Source: Staphylococcus saprophyticus subsp. saprophyticus ATCC 15305 = NCTC 7292
Lineage (GTDB): Bacteria; Bacillota; Bacilli; Staphylococcales; Staphylococcaceae
Direction: 5' to 3'
Length of the DNA stretch: 64,000 bases
Assembly (NCBI RefSeq): GCF_000010125.1
Contig: NC_007350.1
Span: forward strand, 496,001-560,000
Below are positions 28,206 to 37,248 of this stretch, one piece after another (positions within the stretch are counted from its first letter, which is position 1; every line of letters begins with the position of its first letter). Below the pieces are notes generated by a model, which worked only from the letters and a program-made list of their open reading frames with translations, had not been told where the DNA came from and did no database searches. Position numbers and translations under genes: made by a program.

Positions 28206-28811
28206 ATGAAAAAAGCATGGTTATCAATCGTGCTAGTGCTTACACTTGTATTAGCAACTGCTTGTACCAACCCAGAAGATACACATAAAGATGATAAAAC
28301 AACGTCTGATGGGAAAATAAAGATTATTGAGTATGGCGATTTTAAGTGCCCATATTGTAAAAAAGTCGAAAAAAATGTAATGCCAAAATTGAAAAAGCAC
28401 TATATTGATACAGATAAAGTGGACTATCAATTTGTTAATATGGCATTTTTAGGTGATGATTCTATTATTGGTTCAAGAGCAGGTCATGCTGTACAAAGGC
28501 TAGCACCAGAACAATATTTAAAATTTCAAGAATTAATGTTTAAACAACAACCTAATTCAGAAAAAGCATGGATTACAAATCAAATAGTTGATCAACAAAT
28601 AGATAAACTTAAAATTAATACGACGCTTAAAAAAGAAATCAAAGACGACTATAAACAAGAAAATAGTAAATCTTGGGTAGCTGCAAAAAAGGATCAAAAG
28701 CAATATAAAGATAACCATATTGAAACAGCGCCTACTGTTTTCGTCCATGGCCAAAAAGTAGAAGATCCTTATGATTTTGAGAATTACAAAAAAATATTAG
28801 AAAAAGAGTAG
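28206..28811 (+). CDS. dsbA: Thiol-disulfide oxidoreductase lipoprotein DsbA
   Basis: A 201-residue membrane-anchored oxidase. Lipobox LATAC with Cys at about residue 20, then a thioredoxin fold with a helical insertion. The active site is CPYC in EYGDFKCPYCKKVEKN (about 50-53) and the cis-Pro loop is in ETAPTVFVHG (about 178). It makes disulfides in exported proteins; staphylococcal DsbA has the same CPYC site and lipid anchor. Follows the DUF4467 gene closely; a terminator follows. Confidence 0.93.
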   Translation: MKKAWLSIVLVLTLVLATACTNPEDTHKDDKTTSDGKIKIIEYGDFKCPYCKKVEKNVMPKLKKHYIDTDKVDYQFVNMAFLGDDSIIGSRAGHAVQRLAPEQYLKFQELMFKQQPNSEKAWITNQIVDQQIDKLKINTTLKKEIKDDYKQENSKSWVAAKKDQKQYKDNHIETAPTVFVHGQKVEDPYDFENYKKILEKE

Positions 28812-28836
28812 AAATTTAACTAAAAGTTGTAATGAG

Positions 28837-28878
28837 CACAGACAAGTATAATCACATTTTTGATTTTACTTGTCTGTG
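28837..28878 (+). terminator. Terminator after dsbA
   Basis: CACAGACAAGTA (28837-28848) pairs with TACTTGTCTGTG (28867-28878) and is followed by TTTTTTCT. Confidence 0.92.
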
Positions 28879-28892
28879 TTTTTTCTCAGTAT

Positions 28893-28915
28893 TAAATCGT
28901 AATAATTACGAAAAT
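28893..28915. promoter_or_regulatory. Zur operator 1 upstream of the zinc-binding lipoprotein gene
   Basis: The 23-bp site begins TAAATCGTAATAATTACG and fits the Gram-positive Zur box TAAATCGTAATNATTACGATTTA, with its last few bases degenerate. It lies upstream of the -35 element. Zinc-loaded Zur would repress the gene. Confidence 0.8.
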
Positions 28916-28928
28916 TTTATATTTAGTA

Positions 28929-28957
28929 TTGTTTTTATGAGGAAGAAAGCATATAAT
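28929..28957 (+). promoter_or_regulatory. SigA promoter of the zinc-binding lipoprotein gene
   Basis: TTGTTT (28929-28934), a 17-bp spacer and TATAAT (28952-28957). Zur sites lie on either side, so both boxes can block or loop this promoter. Confidence 0.75.
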
Positions 28958-28959
28958 TA

Positions 28960-28982
28960 TAAATCGTAACAATTACTATTTA
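28960..28982. promoter_or_regulatory. Zur operator 2, just after the -10 element
   Basis: The 23-bp site begins TAAATCGTAACAATTAC and ends TATTTA, differing from the symmetric Zur box at about two positions. It covers the expected transcription start and abuts the ribosome site AGGAGG. Confidence 0.85.
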
Positions 28983-28995
28983 GGAGGTTTTAAAA

Positions 28996-30528
28996 TTGAA
29001 ACAAATTACATACATTAGTATTATGGTTCTGGCATTCATGGTAGTTCTAGCCGGTTGTGGAAAAGGAGAGTCCGATAATACAAAATCGAATGAAAAAATA
29101 AAAATAAATACAACTGTTTTCCCTTTGAAGTCATTTGCTGAACAAATAGGTGGTAAACACGTAGAGGTGAATTCTATTTACCCAGCTGGAACAGATTTAC
29201 ATAATTACGAACCTACACAAAAAGATATAATTAATGCATCAAAAGCGGACTTATTTCTATATACAGGTGACAATTTAGATCCAGTTGCTAAAAAAGTAGC
29301 AAGTACAATTAAAAAAGATGATAAAAAATTAGCACTTGAAGATAAATTAGATAAATCTCAATTGCTTACGGACCAACATAGTCATGAAGAAGAAGGACAT
29401 GACCATGATGAACATCACCATCATGGCGGATACGATCCTCATGTTTGGTTAGATCCTAAATTTGATCAGACATTTGCTAAAGAGATTAAAGATGAACTAA
29501 TTAAGAAGGATCCTAAACACAAGAAAACATATGAAAAAAACTATGAAAAATTAAATAAGGATTTAAAAGAAATAGATAAAGATTTGAAATCTATTACTGA
29601 AAATAAAGAAGGTAATACGATATTTATATCTCATGAATCTATTGGATATCTTGCAGAAAGATATGATTTTGTTCAAAAAGGTGTACAAAATATGAATGCT
29701 GAAGATCCTTCACAAAAATCATTGTCGAACATTGTGAAAGAAATTAAAGATTCTGGAGCTAAATATATTTTATATGAAGATAATGTATCAAATAAAGTGA
29801 CAGACACAATACGTAAAGAAACAGAGGCAAAACCTTTAAAATTTTATAATATGGAATCTTTAAATAAATCGCAGCAACAAGATTATAAGTTGAGTTATCA
29901 ATCATTGATGAAGAAAAATATTATAAATATGGATAAAGCATTAAGTGATTCTATTCAAACTGAAGACGATAAGGAACAAAGTAAACATGATAAAGCGATT
30001 TCTGACGGTTATTTTAAAGATAGCCAAGTTAAAGATATAACATTGGGTGATTATAAAGGCAACTGGCAATCAGTTTATCCTTACTTAAAAGATGGCACTT
30101 TGGATGAAGTTATGGAACATAAAGCAGAAGATGATGATTCCATGTCTGCTAAAGCATATAAGTCATATTATGAAAAAGGTTATAAAACAGATATAAGTCA
30201 TATTACTATTTCAAACGATACAATAACGTTTGAAAAAGATGGTAAAAAAGAAACTGGGAAATATGTATATGATGGCAAAGATATTTTAAAATATGAAAAA
30301 GGTAACAGAGGTGTGAGATATACTTTTAAATTAGTAGATCAAAATAGTCATTTACCTAAATATGTACAGTTCAGTGATCATAATATTGAACCGAAAAAAG
30401 CTGCACATTTCCATATTTTTATGGGCAATAATAAAGATAAAATTTTAAAAGAATTAGATAATTGGCCAACATATTATCCAAATTCGTTAAGTAGCGAGGA
30501 AATTAAAGAGGAAATGTTAGCTCATTAA
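28996..30528 (+). CDS. adcA: Zinc ABC transporter substrate-binding lipoprotein with ZinT domain (AdcA)
   Basis: A 510-residue surface zinc-capture protein. Lipobox VVLAGC (Cys about 21) follows a TTG start. Residues about 35-310 are a ZnuA-type binding domain with ligands in TDLHNYEPTQKD, a His-rich loop (HDHDEHHHH, about 130), DPHVWLDPKF and ISHESIGYLAERY; the C-terminal 180 residues form a ZinT/YodA domain (YFKDSQVKDI, AAHFHIFMG). The fusion is the known AdcA layout. No permease or ATPase follows, so it must use a transporter encoded elsewhere. Two Zur boxes control it. Confidence 0.94.
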   Translation: MKQITYISIMVLAFMVVLAGCGKGESDNTKSNEKIKINTTVFPLKSFAEQIGGKHVEVNSIYPAGTDLHNYEPTQKDIINASKADLFLYTGDNLDPVAKKVASTIKKDDKKLALEDKLDKSQLLTDQHSHEEEGHDHDEHHHHGGYDPHVWLDPKFDQTFAKEIKDELIKKDPKHKKTYEKNYEKLNKDLKEIDKDLKSITENKEGNTIFISHESIGYLAERYDFVQKGVQNMNAEDPSQKSLSNIVKEIKDSGAKYILYEDNVSNKVTDTIRKETEAKPLKFYNMESLNKSQQQDYKLSYQSLMKKNIINMDKALSDSIQTEDDKEQSKHDKAISDGYFKDSQVKDITLGDYKGNWQSVYPYLKDGTLDEVMEHKAEDDDSMSAKAYKSYYEKGYKTDISHITISNDTITFEKDGKKETGKYVYDGKDILKYEKGNRGVRYTFKLVDQNSHLPKYVQFSDHNIEPKKAAHFHIFMGNNKDKILKELDNWPTYYPNSLSSEEIKEEMLAH

Positions 30529-30707
30529 GAATGATAATTTTCAATAAAACCTTCACAATTGTTTGAATCTTCAAATGAATACTTTATTCAGAAATGGGAA
30601 TAATGAATTTAGAAGAAAATATTTAAGATTTTTGTTTGATATATTTTATATACTTGGTATAATAAATGTATAAACAAAACTTATAATACTTTGGAGGTAT
30701 AGTGATA

Positions 30708-31223
30708 ATGACAAAATTTAATTTCGATGCAGCACATTCAGTAGTAGAATTTTCAGTAAAACATTTAATGATTTCAAATATTAAAGGTAGATTTACAGAG
30801 TTTGATGCAAATATTGATGGCGACATTAATGATTTAAGTACAATTAAAGGTGATTTTACAATTAATGCGAGCTCTATTGATACACGTGTAGATGATCGTG
30901 ATGCGCATTTACGTAGTGGAGATTTCTTAGATGTAGAAAATAATCCAGAAATCAAATTTGAAATTACTAAAGCAGATGAAAAATCAATCACAGGTAATGT
31001 AACAATTAAAGGCGAAACGAATGAAGAAACTTTTGACTTATCATATGAAGGCCAAAGTAAAAACCCAATGAACGGTGCAACAACGGTTGGATTTATTGTT
31101 AACGGTTCTATTAACCGTGAAAAATATGGTATCACGTTCAACCAAGCACTTGAAACTGGTGGCGTAATGATTGGTAAAGATGTGAAATTCCAAGTGAGTT
31201 TAGAATTCGCATTAGAAGACTAA
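30708..31223 (+). CDS. YceI family protein
   Basis: A 171-residue single-domain lipocalin-like protein (KFNFDAAHSVVEFSVKHLMI, INASSIDTRVDDRDAHLRSGDFLD, VGFIVNGSINREKYGI). YceI proteins bind polyisoprenoids or amphiphiles. There is no signal peptide, so it is cytoplasmic here. ATG at 30708 is 9 bases from GGAGGT; the upstream GTG at 30702 is too close. A promoter TTGATA-16 bp-TATAAT is seen near 30633-30665. Confidence 0.9.
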   Translation: MTKFNFDAAHSVVEFSVKHLMISNIKGRFTEFDANIDGDINDLSTIKGDFTINASSIDTRVDDRDAHLRSGDFLDVENNPEIKFEITKADEKSITGNVTIKGETNEETFDLSYEGQSKNPMNGATTVGFIVNGSINREKYGITFNQALETGGVMIGKDVKFQVSLEFALED

Positions 31224-31261
31224 ACTATATAAAAAACTACTAGATTATCGAGTAGGTTCAG

Positions 31262-31294
31262 ACTGCCGACAAAGTCTTTGACTTTGTCGGCAGT
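31262..31294 (+). terminator. Terminator after the YceI gene
   Basis: ACTGCCGACAAAGT (31262-31275) pairs perfectly with ACTTTGTCGGCAGT (31281-31294), followed by seven T. Confidence 0.95.
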
Positions 31295-31300
31295 TTTTTT

Positions 31301-31460
31301 GTGCACGCTTTCCGTTGGCACTGCCATAACCTGTAGTCTTCGGCTAGTGCTTTTCCCGTAGGAGTCGGTCCAAATAAATGCCAATACATTAAAAACATGA
31401 GAAAATCTAAATTAAAAAGCCGTAATGTTTATTACATTGAATTACGCAAACGATAAAAAA
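31301..31460. other. Possible insertion-sequence-associated remnant
   Basis: A GC-richer patch (CACGCTTTCCGTTGGCACTG, then CTGTAGTCTTCGGCTAGTGC and TTTTCCCGTAGGAGTCGG, 31303-31368) resembles short sequences I associate with staphylococcal IS neighbourhoods. It is followed by a 19-codon frame on the plus strand (31398-31457, start ATGAGAAAATC, product MRKSKLKSRN... ending LRKR). No transposase is present. With the two terminators it fills the 317-bp gap. Confidence 0.3.
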
Positions 31461-31503
31461 ATAGACCAAACTAACACAAAATTAATGCAGTAGCTTGGTC
31501 TAT
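31461..31503 (-). terminator. Terminator after the HAAS-type gene
   Basis: ATAGACCAA (31461-31469) and TTGGTCTAT (31495-31503) form the stem; on the minus strand it is followed by TTTTTT. Confidence 0.75.
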
Positions 31504-31540
31504 ATTTGAAACAAATTGTTAATCGAGTAGCTTTTTATAT

Positions 31541-32313
31541 TTAATTATTGTCGATTGATTTTTTGTCACGATAATATTGTACAACAATATAAGCAATGAA
31601 AGATAAAGAGATAATTGTTAATACAATAGATGAAATGATTAAGAAATTTTTATTAGAGTAATCGCCGCCAGTAAATATCCGGCTTATTATGTTAGGCAGA
31701 CTTAAGATTAAAATAAGACCAGCAAAATATTTTTTCTTTAATAGCAAGCAAATGGCCATTGTTAGTAATAAAAGTATTATGCCAATAATAAAATTAGTAG
31801 TTTGATTAGGTGACCAAAAAATAAATATTGGATAATGTCGTAATAAATACTCACTTAATATATAAATACCGAAGACGATAGCTGATGAAAAACCGACAGC
31901 AATATAAGTCTTTTTACTATCTCCCCATGTCATAATTAATTTTTTAATGACAAATAATATAAGTACTAAAGAACCTATAAATATAAATAGTATATAAAGC
32001 ATGAGCGCTAACGTTAGTTGAAATGAGTTATCAAGCATCCTAGGAATGACTACCATAATAATCATGAAAGAAATGAAATAAAATATATATTTATAAATAC
32101 CTTGTGTTAAATTTAGTTCCTTTGAAAATGTGTCGGCATAGTTTTTTATAGGTGTATTCAATAAGTCATCGACATTTTCGTTTTGTGCTTCAGCAGTGGT
32201 AATATGGTCACGTAATTCTTCTTCAATCGCGTTAACATCTTTTTCGTTTTATCACGAAATAATAATTCGATACGCAGCTTTAGTAAAAAATCTTCAGCTT
32301 TTTTAGTTAACAT
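31541..32313 (-). pseudogene. HAAS-domain membrane protein of a PadR pair, frameshifted
   Basis: The start (MLTKKAEDFLLKLRIELLFRD) overlaps the end of padR, and the frame then fails at a run of A on the minus strand (T-run 32240-32244). One added A gives DKTKKDVNAIEEELRDHITT and joins the remaining about 215 codons, with six or so membrane segments, starting DDLLNTPIKNYADTFSKEL. The N-terminal helical domain plus membrane part fits the HAAS/DUF1700-like proteins that accompany PadR regulators. It is a broken gene or a homopolymer miscount. Confidence 0.78.
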
Positions 32314-32641
32314 CGTTTACACTCCTCATCAAATTATTCATACCATTATTCAAATAATGCCAATTTGCTTTAAATTGATTTAATTCATTTTTACCAGTAT
32401 CAGTAATTGAGTAATATTTATGTTTAGGTCCACCAGTCATCGATTTTTTAGAAACACTTGTAACATAACCTTTTTTATTTAAGCGTAATAATACTGGATA
32501 AATACTGCCATCACTGATTTCTGGAAATTGTTGTGATTTTAATTTGTCTAATATTTCATAGCCATATGTTTCGCCTTGTGCAATTAAACCTAAAATAGCT
32601 CCATCTAACAATCCTTTCATCATTTGATCAGATATTGACAT
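32303..32641 (-). CDS. PadR family transcriptional regulator
   Basis: A 112-residue winged-helix regulator. The PadR pattern is complete: GLLDGAILGLIAQGETYGYEI, PEISDGSIYPVLLRLNKKGYV and GGPKHKYYSITDTGKNELNQF. PadR dimers repress neighbouring membrane or efflux genes. Its 3' end overlaps the membrane protein gene by 11 bp, so the two are co-translated; the partner is frameshifted here. Divergent from the HhH-SnoaL gene. Confidence 0.93.
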   Translation of the reverse strand: MSISDQMMKGLLDGAILGLIAQGETYGYEILDKLKSQQFPEISDGSIYPVLLRLNKKGYVTSVSKKSMTGGPKHKYYSITDTGKNELNQFKANWHYLNNGMNNLMRSVNDVN

Positions 32642-32737
32642 ATAATCCCTCTTTTCACTATCTTATAATAAAAGATAGTATAAATTTTGATTAATGTTTA
32701 AATTGGGTATAGTTATTAAAAAGAAGGGGTTGATAAA

Positions 32738-33331
32738 ATGACGATAGATTTACCTAAAATAGGGAAACCAGCGACGAATGCATTACACCATATAGGGGTA
32801 AAAACATTAGAAGATATTGCTGGATATGATAGAACGACATTATTAGCAATACATGGTGTAGGACCGAAAGCAATGGATATATTGGAAGATAACTTGAAAA
32901 AACATAACATGAATTTTAAAGAGGATATTGGATTTGATGTGCCATTTCACTTAACTGGTGATTTGAAATGTGATAACGCACCTAAGAGAAGAGTCATGCT
33001 AGATTTTTTAATTGGCTCAGCACTTGTGGATAAAGACAAATTGCAAGCGATCGTTGCAGAGGACTTTAAATGGGAAGTAGTAGACGCATTTCAATTAACT
33101 GGATTTGACGCATTTTATCAAGAGCTTGAAGACCACAAAGAAACTATTGTATCCATAGATGTGAAAATGAATATAAGTCACGGTAAATCTGGTGCATTGC
33201 ATGGTACGCAGATTTTGGAAAATGGTACAACGATTTATTTTGCTGATATGTTTGAATTTACAAGTCACCGTAAAGATGCCAAAGTTAAATCAATAACATC
33301 ATATATAATAATGAATGAAGGAGAATCATAA
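32738..33331 (+). CDS. HhH domain fused to a SnoaL/NTF2-like domain
   Basis: A 197-residue two-domain protein. Residues 1-65 resemble the helix-hairpin-helix of the RNA polymerase alpha C-terminus (IGKPATNALHHIGVKTLEDI, LLAIHGVGPKAMDILEDNL). From about residue 85 onwards it has an NTF2/SnoaL-like pocket domain (KRRVMLDFLIG, AEDFKWEVV, HGTQILENGTTIYFADMFEF). The role of the combination is unknown. Its TAA is followed at once by the ATG of the AHSA1 gene, so the two form a tight operon. Confidence 0.75.
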   Translation: MTIDLPKIGKPATNALHHIGVKTLEDIAGYDRTTLLAIHGVGPKAMDILEDNLKKHNMNFKEDIGFDVPFHLTGDLKCDNAPKRRVMLDFLIGSALVDKDKLQAIVAEDFKWEVVDAFQLTGFDAFYQELEDHKETIVSIDVKMNISHGKSGALHGTQILENGTTIYFADMFEFTSHRKDAKVKSITSYIIMNEGES

Positions 33332-33805
33332 ATGAGTGTAAAAATTGTAGAAAATAACATCATATTTACGAGGGAATTTAAAGCTACTGCAGAACAAATT
33401 TTTAAAGCATATACAGACCAAAATTTATTTGAAAAATGGTTTCACCCACAAGGTGCCACTACAGAAGTGTATGAATCTGATGTACAAACGGGTGGGAATG
33501 CCTTTTTTGCTATACGCGCACCACAAGGTACGAGCTATACTGTAACGCAATATACCGAAGTGATACAACCCACGCTGATTGATTATAATGATTATTTTGC
33601 AGATAAAGATGGTAATATTGATCAAAAAATGGCTGGTATGCACAATACGATTCATATTGAAGATAACGATAATGGTGTAGCAAAGCTTACTTCAGTTGCT
33701 GTATTACCCGACCCTAAAGCGGCACAACAATTATTAGATATGGGTGTCGAAGAAGGTATGAATAGTACGTTTGATAACTTAGAGACATTATTAGAAACTT
33801 TATAA
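33332..33805 (+). CDS. SRPBCC/AHSA1 domain protein
   Basis: A 157-residue START/Bet v1-like protein of the AHSA1 family (FTREFKATAEQIFKAYTDQNLFEKWFHP, a long hydrophobic-pocket sheet, a C-terminal helix GMNSTFDNLETLLETL). Such proteins bind hydrophobic ligands. It begins directly after the stop of the HhH-SnoaL gene. Both partners carry small-molecule pocket folds, suggesting related ligands. Confidence 0.88.
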   Translation: MSVKIVENNIIFTREFKATAEQIFKAYTDQNLFEKWFHPQGATTEVYESDVQTGGNAFFAIRAPQGTSYTVTQYTEVIQPTLIDYNDYFADKDGNIDQKMAGMHNTIHIEDNDNGVAKLTSVAVLPDPKAAQQLLDMGVEEGMNSTFDNLETLLETL

Positions 33806-33891
33806 CAGTAAAACTTCAAAAAAATGTTGTAATTGGCATAGTAATCATTTAGCGTTTTTCGATATAATAGTATTGAAAAGAGGTGTGTGTA

Positions 33892-34068
33892 TTGAATAAA
33901 CGTTACATGAAAGTACTTGGTTTGTATTCATTTAGTACATTAATTCCTACAGTATTATTAAATGAAAAAACCTTAAGTAGTCATACATTTAAATGGTTCT
34001 TACGTACATTAGCTGGATATGGTATTTTTGCCTATGGTCTACATTTTTTAAGTAAATTTAAACAATAA
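33892..34068 (+). CDS. Small membrane protein, 58 residues
   Basis: Begins at TTG behind AGAGGTG. One or two hydrophobic segments are seen (VLGLYSFSTLIPTVLL and FLRTLAGYGIFAYGLHFL) and the ends are basic. I do not recognise the family. An in-frame GTG at 33883 overlaps the ribosome site and is a less likely start. It stands alone before repeat copy B. Confidence 0.6.
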   Translation: MNKRYMKVLGLYSFSTLIPTVLLNEKTLSSHTFKWFLRTLAGYGIFAYGLHFLSKFKQ

Positions 34069-34092
34069 TATTACAGTTGTTTAACCAAAAAG

Positions 34093-34377
34093 GGGATGGG
34101 CAGAAATCAAATTTTCTAATAGAGATTTCGTACTCCCACCTATGCAATCAAGGCAACGATGACTTGTATAAAGGTTCACCTGAACTAATGCTCATGTATA
34201 TGTCTTTCTAGAAATTTCATGTGGTATATAGGCTTTGGCTTATGCATTAGAGCGTCTCGTTTCCATGGGAATGGAAAAATCATTTCTTTAAACAAGTGAG
34301 TCTTTATATTTTAATTCAGTCATCTACTGACTAATTGAAAACAGCCTGAGACATCTATTTTGTCTCAGGCTGTTTTA
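34093..34377 (+). repeat. Dispersed intergenic repeat, full copy B
   Basis: Same block order as copy A (18642-18930): GGGCAGAAATCA, TTTCGTACTCCCACC, TATGCAATCAAGGCAACGATGAC, CTCATGTATATG, GTCTCGTTTCC, TAAACAAGTGAGTCTTT, CAGTCATCTACTGAC and a terminator hairpin. Sequence has drifted, but collinearity is clear over about 285 bp. Confidence 0.8.
34338..34376. terminator. Terminator hairpin at end of repeat copy B
   Basis: AAAACAGCCTGAGACA (34338-34353) pairs perfectly with TGTCTCAGGCTGTTTT (34361-34376), then ATTTATAAT. Confidence 0.92.
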
Positions 34378-34386
34378 TTTATAATA

Positions 34387-34999
<613 letters not shown>

Positions 35000-35193
35000 G
35001 ATTAAGACTCCTTTTGCTAGTGCTTGTGTAAATTTTAGTTACAAGTAGAGTTTACGATATATTATTTAAACGTGCAATGTATTAATTTAATAAAATGTTC
35101 TAAAACGACTATTAAGTATAGGTATAAACTCTTATAATAATATTGTTAGCAAAATTTGATTTTTTAAAAATTGATAAGGGGTGCGAATGATTT

Positions 35194-36018
35194 ATGGTTG
35201 ATAATGGCAAGTCTATAAACGATACATATACGTCAAAAGAAACAATTGAAAATATTAATAATCAGGTACAAATGAAAGAAGTCATGTTTAGCCAAACTCC
35301 AGGACGCTATGCACTAAAATCCATTATGTCAGGATTTCTATTAGCTATTGTTACAGTATTTATGCTAGGTATCAAAACACAATTTGCAGGAACGAATGAA
35401 GGTTTAGTGAATCTGATGGGCGCCATTTCTTTTAGTTTAGCATTGGTGTTGATTGTGTTAACTAATTCAGAATTATTAACTAGTAATTTTATGTATCTGA
35501 CAGTGGGTTGGTATTATAAAATCATTGGTATGAATAAAGCGTTAGGTATTATGTTGGTTTGTTTCTTATTTAATATAATCGGTGGTTTTATACTTTTTGC
35601 ATTAATGAAATTTACACCTATTATGACACCAGAAATGATCAGTAGCTTAACTAGTATGGTCGACGGCAAAACCATTGATAGTAGATGGTATGCGATTTTA
35701 GTAAAAGCGATTTTTTGTAATTTCTTTATTAATATCGGCATCTATGTATCAATTCAATTTAAAGATGGTTTATCCAAAGCATTTTTCATCGCTTGTGGAG
35801 TGATTGTATTTGTATTTATGGGATACGAGCATGTTGTGTTTAATGCTGGGTTATATTTAGGTATGGTTTTTTATGATTTCGACGCGGTAGCATGGTTACA
35901 TGTATTGAAAAATATTGTCTGCGCGTTTATTGGTAATTTTATCGGGGGAGGTATTTTCGTAGGGTTAGTTTATGCATATTTGAATGGAAGAAGAGATAGT
36001 TGGCATAGTAAATCATAA
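35194..36018 (+). CDS. Formate/nitrite transporter (FNT) family channel
   Basis: A 274-residue pentameric-channel-type protein with six membrane segments, including GFLLAIVTVFMLG, TNSELLTSNFMYLTVGW (FNT signature 1 region), CNFFINIGIY and MGYEHVVFNAG (signature 2 region). It conducts formate, nitrite or related small anions; NirC-like nitrite transport is one option. Starts at the ATG 10 bases after AAGGGGTG. The divergent Rrf2 protein may control it. Confidence 0.9.
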   Translation: MVDNGKSINDTYTSKETIENINNQVQMKEVMFSQTPGRYALKSIMSGFLLAIVTVFMLGIKTQFAGTNEGLVNLMGAISFSLALVLIVLTNSELLTSNFMYLTVGWYYKIIGMNKALGIMLVCFLFNIIGGFILFALMKFTPIMTPEMISSLTSMVDGKTIDSRWYAILVKAIFCNFFINIGIYVSIQFKDGLSKAFFIACGVIVFVFMGYEHVVFNAGLYLGMVFYDFDAVAWLHVLKNIVCAFIGNFIGGGIFVGLVYAYLNGRRDSWHSKS

Positions 36019-36345
36019 AATGAGCATCTATGAAAACAGATAGTATTTCTAAAATTTAATCAATAGTACTGTAACTGATTGATTTACAAATACATAATGT
36101 ATACACAATAGCTTTAACACTTGTGACGCTATAAACAGCAATTAATGTTGACGTAGATTCACGAAAACATGATAGCAAAGTGTGATTGCTTTGCCTTCAC
36201 GTATGTATTAGATCTATATTCTAAAACATATCAATTGACTCGATTATAAAGAAGACATATTGTATTTATATAATTTAAAAGTAAGTTTATGAAAATCATT
36301 TTATTTTAATGACTTAATAAGCTTGGGAATGATAGGAGTGACAAC
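36019..36345. other. 327-bp gap between the FNT and GNAT genes
   Basis: Contains two small hairpins: AATCAAT/ATTGATT (36059-36085) that may end the FNT transcript, and AGCAAAG/CTTTGC near 36175-36201. The promoter of the acetyltransferase should lie near the right end. No gene seen. Confidence 0.4.
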
Positions 36346-36885
36346 ATGTCTGATTACAATATAAGAATTGCAACAGAGTCAGATGCAGAAGCGCTACAAC
36401 AACTTATGCATGAGGCTTTTACACCATTAAGAGAATTGGGAATTGATTGGCCATCTGTCAATGCTGATTTAGCTTTGGTAAAAGATAATCTAACAAAAAA
36501 TACTACATTTGTATTAGAAGATGATAAAGAAATCATTTCAACTATAACAGTGCGTTTTCCATGGGAAAGTAAACGACGTATTTCCATATATCCATTTGTG
36601 TGGTGGTTTGCAACTAAGCCTTCATATGATGGTAAAGGGATAGGTAGTAAATTGTTAAAATATGTAGAAGAAACATTTTTACGAGATACACTTAAAGTAC
36701 CAGCTGTAACTTTAGGTACCTCAGCCCGTAAACACCCGTGGCTTCTAGATATTTATAAAAAACGTGGATATGAAATTTATAATGAACATGAAAGTGAAGA
36801 TGGCGATTTAGGTGTTATCATGAGAAAAGTACTTATACCAGAAAGATTTGATGAAGATGTGTTGGGAAAACCACCATTCCATTAA
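36346..36885 (+). CDS. GNAT family N-acetyltransferase
   Basis: A 179-residue acetyltransferase. The acetyl-CoA loop is in KPSYDGKGIGSKLLKYVEE (about 88-106); N-terminal IRIATESDAEALQQLMHEAF and the late strand LLDIYKKRGYEIYNEHES fit the fold. Acceptor unknown. A cytoplasmic, single-gene unit ending in a terminator. Confidence 0.9.
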   Translation: MSDYNIRIATESDAEALQQLMHEAFTPLRELGIDWPSVNADLALVKDNLTKNTTFVLEDDKEIISTITVRFPWESKRRISIYPFVWWFATKPSYDGKGIGSKLLKYVEETFLRDTLKVPAVTLGTSARKHPWLLDIYKKRGYEIYNEHESEDGDLGVIMRKVLIPERFDEDVLGKPPFH

Positions 36886-36901
36886 TAAATATATGAGTCA
36901 G

Positions 36902-36940
36902 GGAATCCTTTTATTAGTTGAATAAGAGGATTCCTTTTTT
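36902..36940 (+). terminator. Terminator after the GNAT gene
   Basis: GGAATCCTTTTATT and AATAAGAGGATTCC form the stem (one mismatch), followed by TTTTTT. The remaining 300 bp to the lipase start are AT-rich promoter DNA. Confidence 0.85.
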
Positions 36941-37248
36941 GATGATTTTATATAAGATAAAACTGATAAACACAACAAATGATATCGAAATCGCATTTAG
37001 GTTTACTTTTAATTTTATAAAGAAATAAACCTTAATTTTTCCAATGATTAGCAATTACATTTAACTATACAAAAGTTGCTTTTTAAATGAGATTTTAATC
37101 AATTATGCATTAAAGAAATGTATTAATAATTGAAATTAATTTACTTCAATATAAAATATGTTATCTTATATATACAGTTATTTATAATTTTTGGGGAAAA
37201 TTATTAACAAGGGATGTAGTTTCACAAAAAATAATTTAGAGGGATTTT

